This document shows positions 1 through 7,580 of a DNA stretch of 64,000 nucleotides, piece after piece. Positions within the stretch are counted from its first letter, which is position 1; each line of letters opens with the position of its first letter. The stretch covers positions 1,302,001 through 1,366,000 of the forward strand of contig NZ_FNUB01000005.1 of the NCBI RefSeq assembly GCF_900105985.1, in the 5' to 3' direction. The stretch is from Tenacibaculum sp. MAR_2010_89 (lineage in GTDB: Bacteria > Bacteroidota > Bacteroidia > Flavobacteriales > Flavobacteriaceae). Made by a program: the position numbers and the translations under genes. The notes below the pieces were generated by a model. The model saw nothing but the letters and a program-made list of their open reading frames with translations. It did not search any database and was not told the origin of the DNA.

Positions 1-461
1 TCGTTTTTGATTGAATAATCAATAGCACGTGCTATTTTTTCTCCAACAACACTTCCCATTGAGCCACCAATAAAAGCAAAATCCATTGAAGCAATAACAA
101 TGTCTTTCCCCATTGATTTCCCAACGGCAGTTCTAACAGCATCTTTTAATCCTGTTTTCTTTTGAGCAGCCTTTAAGCGATCTGGATATTTTTTAGTGTC
201 TTCAAATTTTAAAGGGTCTTTCGCAGTTAATTTTGCATCTAACTCTTTAAATTCATTATTGTCAAAAAACAATTCAAAATATTCTTTACTACCTATTCTT
301 ACATGGTATCCATCTTCAGGACTTACATATAAGTTTTTCTTTAATTCTTCAGTATCAATAACCTTTCCACTTGGGGTTTTGTACCACAAGCCTTTAGGTG
401 TGTCTTTTTTTTCTTCAGTTGGGGTCTGAATTCCTTTGTCTTTACGTTTAAACCAAGCCAT
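1..461 (-). CDS. accD: acetyl-CoA carboxylase carboxyltransferase beta subunit, 3' part outside window
   Basis: Acetyl-CoA carboxylase beta subunit, which with AccA moves the carboxyl group from carboxybiotin to acetyl-CoA in the first step of fatty acid synthesis. I translated about 153 codons from the ATG at 459-461. They begin [10 protein letters not shown] and contain the AccD signatures [15 protein letters not shown] and [15 protein letters not shown]. The rest of the gene runs off the left edge. The N-terminal zinc ribbon is unusual. Where E. coli AccD has four cysteines, this protein reads K-T-P-S-G and V-S-P-E-D-G-Y-H, so the metal site is gone although the fold around it aligns. The next gene, the aldolase, lies 84 bp upstream on the same strand. 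Confidence 0.95.
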   Translation of the reverse strand, partial: MAWFKRKDKGIQTPTEEKKDTPKGLWYKTPSGKVIDTEELKKNLYVSPEDGYHVRIGSKEYFELFFDNNEFKELDAKLTAKDPLKFEDTKKYPDRLKAAQKKTGLKDAVRTAVGKSMGKDIVIASMDFAFIGGSMGSVVGEKIARAIDYSIKN

Positions 462-545
462 AATATTCGTCTATAGTTATTTGTTTATGTGTATTTGGTT
501 TTCTTTTTCTGTTGCTTATTTTCTTTTTTTGAAAAAGCTAAATTA

Positions 546-1604
546 CTATAAAGTATTAACATTATTTAAATCTTCGAAAGCCTTTTTTAATCTTGCTTTA
601 AATGTTTGCTCTCCTTCACGCAACCATTTACGAGGATCGTAGTATTTTTTATTAGGTACATCGCTACCTTCAGGGTTACCTATTTGTGCTTGTAAATATG
701 CTGATTTCTCAGTGATGTAATCACGAATACCTTCTGTAAAAGCATATTGTAAATCAGTATCAATATTCATTTTAATTACACCGTATCCAATTGCTTCACG
801 AATTTCTTCTATAGTAGATCCTGAACCTCCATGAAAAACGAAATCTATCGTATTATGAGGAACATTGTATTTTTTAGATATGTACTCTTGAGAGTTCTTT
901 AAAATTTTTGGAGTTAATTTTACATTTCCAGGTTTATAAACACCATGAACATTTCCAAAAGCTGCAGCAATGGTAAATTGATCACTTACTTTTAGTAATT
1001 CTTCGTAAGCATAAGCTACTTCTTCTGGTTGTGTATATAGTTTAGAAACATCTACATCAGAATTATCAACACCATCTTCTTCACCACCAGTAATTCCTAA
1101 TTCAATTTCTAAAGTCATACCCATTTTACTCATTCGAGCTAAGTATTTTTTACAAATCTCTATGTTTTCTTCAAGTGGTTCTTCACTTAAATCAATCATA
1201 TGAGAACTATATAATGACTTACCTGTTTCTTTATAAAACTCTTCACTTGCGTCTAATAAACCATCAATCCAAGGTAATAGTTTTTTAGCAGCGTGGTCAG
1301 TATGTAAAATTACTGGTATACCATAAGCTTCAGCTAATAAATGTATATGTTTTGCTCCAGCTACAGCTCCAGCAATGGCAGATTTTTCGTTTTCATTAGA
1401 TAAACCTTTTCCAGCATTGAATTGCGCACCTCCATTAGAAAATTGAATAATTACAGGTGAATTTAATTCTTTTGCAGTTTCTAAAACTGTATTAATTGTA
1501 TTTGAACCTACAACATTAACTGCGGGTAAGGCAAAGTTTTTTTCTTTTGCTAATTTAAAAATCTCTTGAACTTCTTTACCTGTGGCAACTCCAGCTTTAA
1601 TCAT
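546..1604 (-). CDS. fbaA: class II fructose-bisphosphate aldolase
   Basis: Zinc-dependent cleavage of fructose 1,6-bisphosphate to dihydroxyacetone phosphate and glyceraldehyde 3-phosphate, in glycolysis and gluconeogenesis. It has 352 residues against about 359 for E. coli FbaA and matches it almost end to end. Visible motifs include LHTDHAAKKLLPWIDGLL (zinc histidine), SSHMIDLSEE, LEIELGITGGEEDGVDN, FGNVHGVYKPGN and the C-terminal HGGSGS followed by KMNIDTD, which binds metal and phosphate. The ATG start matches the family. A TAGATTTG element 35 bp upstream on the minus strand (1639-1646) fits the flavobacterial -7 consensus, so the gene probably has its own promoter. Confidence 0.97.
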   Translation of the reverse strand: MIKAGVATGKEVQEIFKLAKEKNFALPAVNVVGSNTINTVLETAKELNSPVIIQFSNGGAQFNAGKGLSNENEKSAIAGAVAGAKHIHLLAEAYGIPVILHTDHAAKKLLPWIDGLLDASEEFYKETGKSLYSSHMIDLSEEPLEENIEICKKYLARMSKMGMTLEIELGITGGEEDGVDNSDVDVSKLYTQPEEVAYAYEELLKVSDQFTIAAAFGNVHGVYKPGNVKLTPKILKNSQEYISKKYNVPHNTIDFVFHGGSGSTIEEIREAIGYGVIKMNIDTDLQYAFTEGIRDYITEKSAYLQAQIGNPEGSDVPNKKYYDPRKWLREGEQTFKARLKKAFEDLNNVNTL

Positions 1605-1693
1605 TTTTTAATTTTTAGTTTACAGTTGTTTTGAATGACAAATCTACACTTTTTTAGCTAAGTTCCGATGATTTTTTTATGATAACGTTTTCG

Positions 1694-4162
1694 TTAAAAT
1701 GGGTAGTTAATACCTATGTTTAATACTGAACTAGAGAAATTAAAATTATTAAACCATTTATTTTCGGGTAAGTATGGTTCATGAATCTTAAACCCTAAAT
1801 CTAATCGTGCTATTAAAAATTTGAAGTCATACCGTAAACCAAAACCACTAGCTACCGCTAAATCTTTTATTGATTTAAAGCCATTAAATTTTTCAGATTC
1901 ATCAATAACATCAGAGTTATTAATGCTCCATATGTTACCAGCATCGGTAAATAAAGCTCCTTTAAGAGACCCTAGTATGTCAAATCGATATTCAAAACTT
2001 GTTAGAAATTTAAAACTACCAATGTTATATTCTAAACCAGGAGGTCTTGTCCCTGGTCCTAAATCATAGGTTCTCCATGCTCTAATATCATTTGATCCTC
2101 CAGCAAAATAACTACGTGAAAATGGAATATCTGAATTATTATACGTAAAAATAGCTCCTAAAAAAGTTCTATGCGCAAGAACAGAGTTATTACCTAGTTT
2201 CCAATATTTTTTATATTCTATATCTGTTTTGAAATATTGAGCTACAGGGATTTTAAATACAGTAGATTGGTTGTTTTCATTTTTTTGTTTTGATAAAATT
2301 CCCATTACATTACCGGAGTTTGCTACCCGTATTTTAAAAAAAGAGAAACTTTGATCTTTAGCACTTTGTTGATTGTTGTAGGTGAAACTGTAAGCAATTT
2401 CGGGAATTAAAAAATCTGAAGTAACTATTTGGTATCTATTAATGATATTTAAAATTGTTCTTGCATCATCAGGATCGCTTATGCTGCTCGTTATATCTCC
2501 AACATATTGTCTTATTTGATTAAAGTTTCCAGAGATATTTAAAGGAATAGGTATAGAAGGGGCTGCTACTTTTCCAATTGCTACCAGCTTATTGTATTCT
2601 GACCTATAAATTGAAAAATAGTTTTCAACATTTAAGTTACGAATATATTGCGCGTTTATTAACTCTAATTGTATTGTTTTTTTTCGATTATACTTCCATT
2701 TATAATCAATTCCAAGAGATATATTTTGTTTATCTAATCCTATGTTTTTTTGGATATTTATCCCTGCAAAGAATTTTGTTTTAGGAAACATTCTTTTAGG
2801 AACAAATTTATGTAGCCCAAAAGGAGCCATGAACCTAGGAACTTCCAATGAAATATTACTTCCTAATTCCCAACCAGGACCATTATTAGAATTAAAGTAA
2901 GAACCAAGTGCGGATAATTTAAATATTTCAGCACCTTTAAATGTGTTTCTATTAACTAAAGAAAACTTTCCAGAAATATCAAAATTTCTAATATTAGACC
3001 GCGATAATTCAGTGTCAAATCCTAAAGTGTATTTTTCTTTTGGGGTTAAATAAATGTTTGCTTCTAATTCATGATCGTTTAATTCATTGAACCTAATAGA
3101 AGTCGATTTAAAGTTTTTTAAACCTCTTAAGTGTGTTCTTGTTAAATTTCGGAGTGTATCACTATACACACTGTTTGGTTTTATAAATAATGATTGTGAT
3201 AAATATTTAGGATTGTATTTTTGCTTTTCATGAGCTAGATAATTAACGCTTTTATATAATACTGAATCTTTATAGGGAGTATTCTTTTTACTGTAAGAAT
3301 AATCAGTAACAACATTTATTCTTTTTATTTTTTGAATTTTATATGGTTTTGAAAAATAATTCCCATTTTCTTCAACTGTTCTATCTGAAATAACTAATTC
3401 AACGTTTGTTTTATAGCTTGCAGTATCAGATACATAAAAATCGATACTATTATTTTTATCAAAGTGAAAAATACCGTTATTTCTAAAAAGTTTTGTTAAT
3501 CTATTAGCTTCATCAATAAAATTTTGATCATTATATTGTTGGTTTGATTTTAAGAAGCTTTTGTATTTGTTAATCTTATATATAGAGTCTAGAATTGGAG
3601 ATTTAATTTCTCTAAAAATAGTATCTAAAAATAAAGCTTTTCCTTTCTTTATATGATACGATATAGCTCCCTTTTTATTAGATATAGTATCTTTTTTTGA
3701 CGTTACTTTAGCTTTGAAATAACCATGGTTTTGCAAGTAAGTATTTAAATTTTCTATTGTCCTTTTGGTTTTTCTATCATTAATAATAATAGGAGCTTGT
3801 CCACTTTTTAGAAACCAATTATTAAAGCTGATAGCAGACTTCGCAACAGATATACTTTGTTTTTCTGAGAAGGTATTTTTAAAGAAAGAGTATGTTTTAG
3901 GGTGTTTTTTACCCCACTTACTAGGCGTTTTAGGGCCTTCAGGATTACCTATATTATAAAAATATAAAGATAAAGGTAGACCAAAAGTTTTAGCATTTGG
4001 GCGTTGTATTAAAAGTTCATTTAAACTTTCATCTGAAGTTTTTACACTATCAACAAATATGGTATTTCTTGCTAATAGCAACTCGTTTTTTTTTACATAT
4101 TTTATTGTATTACAAGAATAGAATAATACCAATAATAAAAGGATGAAAGAAAGTTTTTTCAT
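1694..4162 (-). CDS. tamL: Omp85-family translocation and assembly lipoprotein (TamL type)
   Basis: A lipoprotein of the BamA/TamA superfamily that inserts or moves proteins or lipids at the outer membrane. It has 822 residues. The signal sequence ends in a lipobox (L-F-Y-S-C, Cys17). A POTRA-rich middle region (about residues 30-380) is followed by a 16-strand-type barrel half that carries the Omp85 motif GGSNDIRAWRTYDLGPG and ends in an aromatic residue (NYPF), as expected for a BAM substrate. Bacteroidota carry such lipidated TamA homologues, which explains the Cys. It is transcribed divergently from the RNA methyltransferase, with a TATTTTTG -7-like box at 4189-4196 (minus strand). Confidence 0.9.
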   Translation of the reverse strand: MKKLSFILLLLVLFYSCNTIKYVKKNELLLARNTIFVDSVKTSDESLNELLIQRPNAKTFGLPLSLYFYNIGNPEGPKTPSKWGKKHPKTYSFFKNTFSEKQSISVAKSAISFNNWFLKSGQAPIIINDRKTKRTIENLNTYLQNHGYFKAKVTSKKDTISNKKGAISYHIKKGKALFLDTIFREIKSPILDSIYKINKYKSFLKSNQQYNDQNFIDEANRLTKLFRNNGIFHFDKNNSIDFYVSDTASYKTNVELVISDRTVEENGNYFSKPYKIQKIKRINVVTDYSYSKKNTPYKDSVLYKSVNYLAHEKQKYNPKYLSQSLFIKPNSVYSDTLRNLTRTHLRGLKNFKSTSIRFNELNDHELEANIYLTPKEKYTLGFDTELSRSNIRNFDISGKFSLVNRNTFKGAEIFKLSALGSYFNSNNGPGWELGSNISLEVPRFMAPFGLHKFVPKRMFPKTKFFAGINIQKNIGLDKQNISLGIDYKWKYNRKKTIQLELINAQYIRNLNVENYFSIYRSEYNKLVAIGKVAAPSIPIPLNISGNFNQIRQYVGDITSSISDPDDARTILNIINRYQIVTSDFLIPEIAYSFTYNNQQSAKDQSFSFFKIRVANSGNVMGILSKQKNENNQSTVFKIPVAQYFKTDIEYKKYWKLGNNSVLAHRTFLGAIFTYNNSDIPFSRSYFAGGSNDIRAWRTYDLGPGTRPPGLEYNIGSFKFLTSFEYRFDILGSLKGALFTDAGNIWSINNSDVIDESEKFNGFKSIKDLAVASGFGLRYDFKFLIARLDLGFKIHEPYLPENKWFNNFNFSSSVLNIGINYPF

Positions 4163-4234
4163 TAACTTTACGCCTCGAATTTAATTACCAAAAATACTGT
4201 TTTTTGGTGGTTTTATAATGTTAAAAATTATTTA

Positions 4235-4972
4235 ATGAGTTTATCTAAAAATAATATAAAACTAATAACTAGTTTACAACAAAAAAAGTATAGACAAAAG
4301 CATAATTTATTTGTTGCTGAAGGAATAAAAGTAGTAAATGAATTATTAAAATCTAGTTTAGAAGTTTATCAGATATTTTGTGTAGATGAATCTTTGGAAT
4401 TTGAAAAGAATATAGAAGTAATTTTAATTTCTGAAATTGAATTAAAAAAGGTGAGTTCATTAAAAAGTCCAAATAAAGTATTAGCATTATTTAAAATTCC
4501 TGAGGAAATATTGACTAGAAAAGATGATTTTATAGTAGCTCTTGATGGAATAAATGATCCTGGTAATTTAGGAACAATTATCCGTTTATGTGATTGGTTC
4601 GGTATAAAAGAACTTGTTTGTTCAGGCAATACAGTAGATTGTTATAATCAAAAAGTGGTGCAATCAACTATGGGGTCTTTAACTAGAGTTAATATTTATT
4701 ATACTAAGCTATCAGATTATTTACAAACTACAGGTTTACCTGTTTTTACTGCAGACATGGATGGTGAAAATGTATATAAAAAATATTCATTACCACAAAA
4801 AGCTATTCTAGTTATGGGGAATGAAGCGAATGGTATTTCGCCAGAAGTTGCTGCTATAGTTGAAAATAAATTAACTATACCTCGATTTGGAGAAACCCAA
4901 CAAACTGAAAGTTTAAATGTTGCTACAGCTACAGCAATTTTATTAAGTGAGTTTAAAAGAAGGCTAGTTTAG
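4235..4972 (+). CDS. TrmH/SpoU-family RNA 2'-O-methyltransferase
   Basis: SpoU-class (knotted SPOUT) methyltransferase that uses SAM to methylate a ribose in rRNA or tRNA. It has 245 residues. An N-terminal substrate-binding part (LFVAEGIKVVNELL) precedes the catalytic domain with its three signatures: motif 1 ALDGINDPGNLGTIIRLCDW, motif 2 LVMGNEANGIS, and motif 3 SLNVATATAILLSEF. The length suits the RlmB/TrmH-like group, but the exact target nucleoside cannot be read from sequence. The 3' end overlaps the SPASM gene convergently by 4 bp. Confidence 0.92.
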   Translation: MSLSKNNIKLITSLQQKKYRQKHNLFVAEGIKVVNELLKSSLEVYQIFCVDESLEFEKNIEVILISEIELKKVSSLKSPNKVLALFKIPEEILTRKDDFIVALDGINDPGNLGTIIRLCDWFGIKELVCSGNTVDCYNQKVVQSTMGSLTRVNIYYTKLSDYLQTTGLPVFTADMDGENVYKKYSLPQKAILVMGNEANGISPEVAAIVENKLTIPRFGETQQTESLNVATATAILLSEFKRRLV

Positions 4973-5922
4973 TTTTCTGTAAAGTTTAAAGAGAACTCAA
5001 GATTATTACTAACAACCCCTAACTGTTTAAGAGATACATATTCTTTTTCTTCTTTCCATTTACCAATATATGGATTGTAGTTACATTCTGTTGAATGGAA
5101 CCACTCCTTTTCATTTCTTTGCTCTGGAACTCTATTGTCTACGCACATATATTTAAACTCACAATCTTTACAAACATCACAAATATCTTTATGAACGTTC
5201 CAAAGCTTTTGAAATTTATTACTGCTAATAACTCCATTGAGTTTTTGTATTAAATTTAAATCAGTCAGATTAGCAAATACATCTACAGATTCGGGTGTGT
5301 TTTTAATTTCTCCTTTATTTCCGATGTATATTTTTTTATTAAAATAATTATGGTGAAAATGAGATTCTACGAATAATTGGTAATTAAAATCTACAGAATC
5401 TCTATGTACAAAAGGTCTGTTATCTTTTTGAGTAATTAGTATTCTAAATCTATTTTTTTCTAGTAACATTTCTTTGTTGTTTGTTACAATAGTAACAGAT
5501 TCAGGGAAAGATTTATCTTTTATTTTTTCTTCAATCTGATTAATAATATTATTGTTAAGATGGATAACTAAATTTGGGATACAAATTTTTTCGCAAATAT
5601 CAATTACTTTGTCGATTCCTAAAGAAGTAGAGTAGTTGTAAATTAAAAACTCAATGTGATATTTTGATGCGTATTGCAACTTTTTTTCAGGAAAGTTATT
5701 TTTAATATTTTCAGGAATTTTATAAACCATTCTATTTTCTATCAAAAAATCAAATAAACCAGGCGTTACGTCTTCTTTTTTAAAAAAACGCTTTTTTATT
5801 AATCTATGAATTTCAACAGCTTGATTGTTTTCTATATGAAATAGTTCATTGTTTTTAAAATTACCTAAAATACTTTTTTTATAGCCTTTAGTTAAAGTTA
5901 AGTTACTTGAAATTACAAACAT
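4969..5922 (-). CDS. gwsS: grasp-with-spasm system SPASM-domain peptide maturase
   Basis: Partner maturase in a RiPP operon of the grasp-with-spasm type. I take the ATG at 5920-5922, giving 317 residues starting M-F-V-I-S-S-N. A TTG start 42 bp upstream is possible but would overlap the preceding small ORF. The C-terminal SPASM-like cluster reads C-D-V-C-K-D-C-E-F-K-Y-M-C, with a further Cys about 24 residues later (T-E-C-N-Y). I see no CxxxCxxC radical-SAM motif in the N-terminal half, only C-E-K-I-C. Auxiliary iron-sulfur binding without canonical SAM chemistry is therefore likely. The gene starts 2 nt after the 59-residue ORF stops, which implies translational coupling. Confidence 0.8.
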   Translation of the reverse strand: MFVISSNLTLTKGYKKSILGNFKNNELFHIENNQAVEIHRLIKKRFFKKEDVTPGLFDFLIENRMVYKIPENIKNNFPEKKLQYASKYHIEFLIYNYSTSLGIDKVIDICEKICIPNLVIHLNNNIINQIEEKIKDKSFPESVTIVTNNKEMLLEKNRFRILITQKDNRPFVHRDSVDFNYQLFVESHFHHNYFNKKIYIGNKGEIKNTPESVDVFANLTDLNLIQKLNGVISSNKFQKLWNVHKDICDVCKDCEFKYMCVDNRVPEQRNEKEWFHSTECNYNPYIGKWKEEKEYVSLKQLGVVSNNLEFSLNFTEN

Positions 5923-5924
5923 GT

Positions 5925-6104
5925 TTAAACTATTTTTTTTGTGGGTACTGTAAAAAAGTTCCAATTTGACCTACTGTTTTTTGAGTAAAAACTATTGGTC
6001 TCTTTTTTGATAAATCCTTTTTTAGAAAATGAACGGGTATTTAACATATCTAATGGAAATTTATGCTTCTTAATAAAATCTTTATATTCTTTAGTGTCCT
6101 TCAT
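5925..6104 (-). CDS. small ORF (59 aa) between the ATP-grasp and SPASM maturase genes
   Basis: I found this by translating the apparent gap between the two maturase genes. An ATG at 6102-6104 lies inside the last codons of the ATP-grasp gene (14-nt overlap). The frame is open for 59 codons and stops 2 nt before the SPASM gene ATG. The product begins M-K-D-T-K-E-Y-K-D-F and is very Lys/Ser/Asn/Phe rich, with no Cys, no signal peptide and no Gly-Gly leader motif. The tight spacing on both sides argues for a real coupled gene. I do not recognise the family. It could be a small accessory or recognition protein, a second modified peptide, or an eroded remnant. Confidence 0.55.
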   Translation of the reverse strand: MKDTKEYKDFIKKHKFPLDMLNTRSFSKKGFIKKETNSFYSKNSRSNWNFFTVPTKKIV

Positions 6105-7083
6105 ATTTAATTATTTCTTGTGCAATTACTTTATTTAAATCTATGCCACAAACAGCACCTAAATATCCAAACTGACCAATAGGATTTACTTCTAAAAAGT
6201 AATACTCATCATCTTCTGTATAAATAAAATCAAAAGAACCTGTATTTAATTTTAAAGACTTCATTAATTGGAAAATTTTTGTTTTGAGAGAATCAGGAAT
6301 CGTATAGGGTTCGTCTAAGTATGGGTTTTCTGTATTGTACACACGACAATCAACAGCAGATTCTTCATTCATTTGAGAGAAAATAGCCATTGCGTAAATT
6401 TTTTTCAAGAAAACGAAGACTCTAATTTCAAATAGTTTTTTTATTTCTTTTTGAATAAGGGAAGTCATGAACTCTTCAGAAGAAGAAGTGTTTTCTATTC
6501 GTGCTGTGTAATTTAAAAACTTTTGAGTTTTTGTTTCCATTTCTAGCGGAATCGCAAGAGTTTTTGATATGTAATTTTCGTTTGAATTTAAATTATTGAA
6601 GTTTGTTTTTAAATAAGTATGAGGAATTTTAAAACCACATTTTTTAGACTCCTCTAAAACAATAAGCTTGTTAATAAGAGCTAAACCCCATAAGCCAATA
6701 ATATTATATTTTTTTTGAAAAAAATATGCAAGAAATTCATCTAAATTCTGAATATAACTGTAAAAGTAATCTTTAACTGAGTTCTGTTTTAATAAAGTGT
6801 CTGGTATTTTATTGACATTGAATTTTAACTCACCATTTCTAATAAAAACAGTTTTCAACTTATTTAAGTTTATTATAGTTTCATCTTTTTTATCATCAAT
6901 TAATAAAATCATCTCTTCAGTTTGCATGTTGTAATTATAAATACTAACAACATCGTTATGAGTATTAATGCAAAAAAAGTTAACTTTAAAATATGCTAAC
7001 CAATCAGCAATAGATTTTAAATTCCTGTCATTTTCAGAAGATAGTATTAAAAATTCTGGGTGTTTTATTATTTTTTGATTCAT
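6091..7083 (-). CDS. gwsG: grasp-with-spasm system ATP-grasp peptide maturase
   Basis: ATP-grasp ligase expected to activate acidic side chains of the precursor core and join them to hydroxyl or amine side chains (a graspetide-like omega-ester or omega-amide macrocycle). It has 330 residues. The N-terminal part holds the pre-ATP-grasp region (W-L-A-Y-F-K-V-N-F-F-C-I-N). The C-terminal ATP-grasp core carries the acidic metal-binding segment F-D-F-I-Y-T-E-D-D-E-Y-Y-F-L-E-V-N-P-I-G-Q-F. It sits between the precursor gene (45 bp upstream) and the 59-residue ORF (overlapping), in the expected order precursor, grasp, spasm. The linkage chemistry is family-level inference. Confidence 0.85.
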   Translation of the reverse strand: MNQKIIKHPEFLILSSENDRNLKSIADWLAYFKVNFFCINTHNDVVSIYNYNMQTEEMILLIDDKKDETIINLNKLKTVFIRNGELKFNVNKIPDTLLKQNSVKDYFYSYIQNLDEFLAYFFQKKYNIIGLWGLALINKLIVLEESKKCGFKIPHTYLKTNFNNLNSNENYISKTLAIPLEMETKTQKFLNYTARIENTSSSEEFMTSLIQKEIKKLFEIRVFVFLKKIYAMAIFSQMNEESAVDCRVYNTENPYLDEPYTIPDSLKTKIFQLMKSLKLNTGSFDFIYTEDDEYYFLEVNPIGQFGYLGAVCGIDLNKVIAQEIIKYEGH

Positions 7084-7092
7084 GAATAATAA

Positions 7093-7119
7093 TGAAAACC
7101 ACCACTTTTAAGTGGTGGT
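7093..7119 (-). terminator. intercistronic hairpin between precursor and maturase genes
   Basis: A 10-bp perfect stem (ACCACCACTT with AAGTGGTGGT, 2-nt loop, 7098-7119) lies between the precursor stop and the ATP-grasp start. On the minus strand it is followed by TTTTCATT. The short U-run suggests a leaky terminator or 3'-end stabiliser that would keep precursor mRNA in excess over maturase mRNA. Confidence 0.6.
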
Positions 7120-7128
7120 AGGTGTTAT

Positions 7129-7329
7129 TTAAAATCTGAATGTTTGTTTTTTAGCATACACATCAAGGTCATAATGACCATTAATATAACATCTAGCAGC
7201 TAAATCACCTTGAGTTTCACCATTTGGACCTACGCTTTGTGTTTGTTCCCAATTTGGAGCTCCCCCTTTTATTTTGTTTAATTCTGATTTTTCGTTTTCA
7301 AATTTTTTAAAACTTTCAAATTTTTTCAT
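7129..7329 (-). CDS. RiPP precursor peptide with double-glycine leader
   Basis: 66-residue precursor for the two downstream maturases. The leader is Lys/Glu rich (M-K-K-F-E-S-F-K-K-F) and ends L-N-K-I-K-G-G, the typical Bacteroidota double-glycine cleavage site. The predicted core is about 43 residues, begins A-P-N-W-E-Q-T and ends Q-T-F-R-F. It contains Glu, Asp, Thr, Ser, Lys and Tyr side chains usable for ester or amide crosslinks, and one Cys. No C39 peptidase/ABC exporter is encoded in the window, so processing and export must be supplied elsewhere. The product structure is unknown. Confidence 0.82.
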   Translation of the reverse strand: MKKFESFKKFENEKSELNKIKGGAPNWEQTQSVGPNGETQGDLAARCYINGHYDLDVYAKKQTFRF

Positions 7330-7580
7330 GATTAATAGATTTTGGTAAGGCCTACAAGTTTGTAAGTGTAGTCTTCTTGTTAATAAATACTTGCATAGTT
7401 TTTTAATCTGACAATTAAATAATCTATGACTTGGGTAAAGTGTGTCAGCACTTATTTGTTTATATAACCAAGTATAGAGTACTTATTTTTATTACCCTTA
7501 TTAAATGATTAAAAATGAAAATTTTTAAAATAGTTGCTTACGTTTTATTTTAATTTATTGATATTGTGTTGTTTATGGGG
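7330..7580 (-). promoter_or_regulatory. 251-bp noncoding region upstream of the RiPP precursor
   Basis: No open frame with coding character is visible. The region must hold the promoter of the precursor operon, since the barrel gene ends at its far side. A TATACTTG sequence on the minus strand resembles but does not match TAnnTTTG. A small inverted repeat (CTAC...GTAG) lies within 50 bp of the precursor ATG. I cannot assign the promoter with confidence. Confidence 0.35.
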
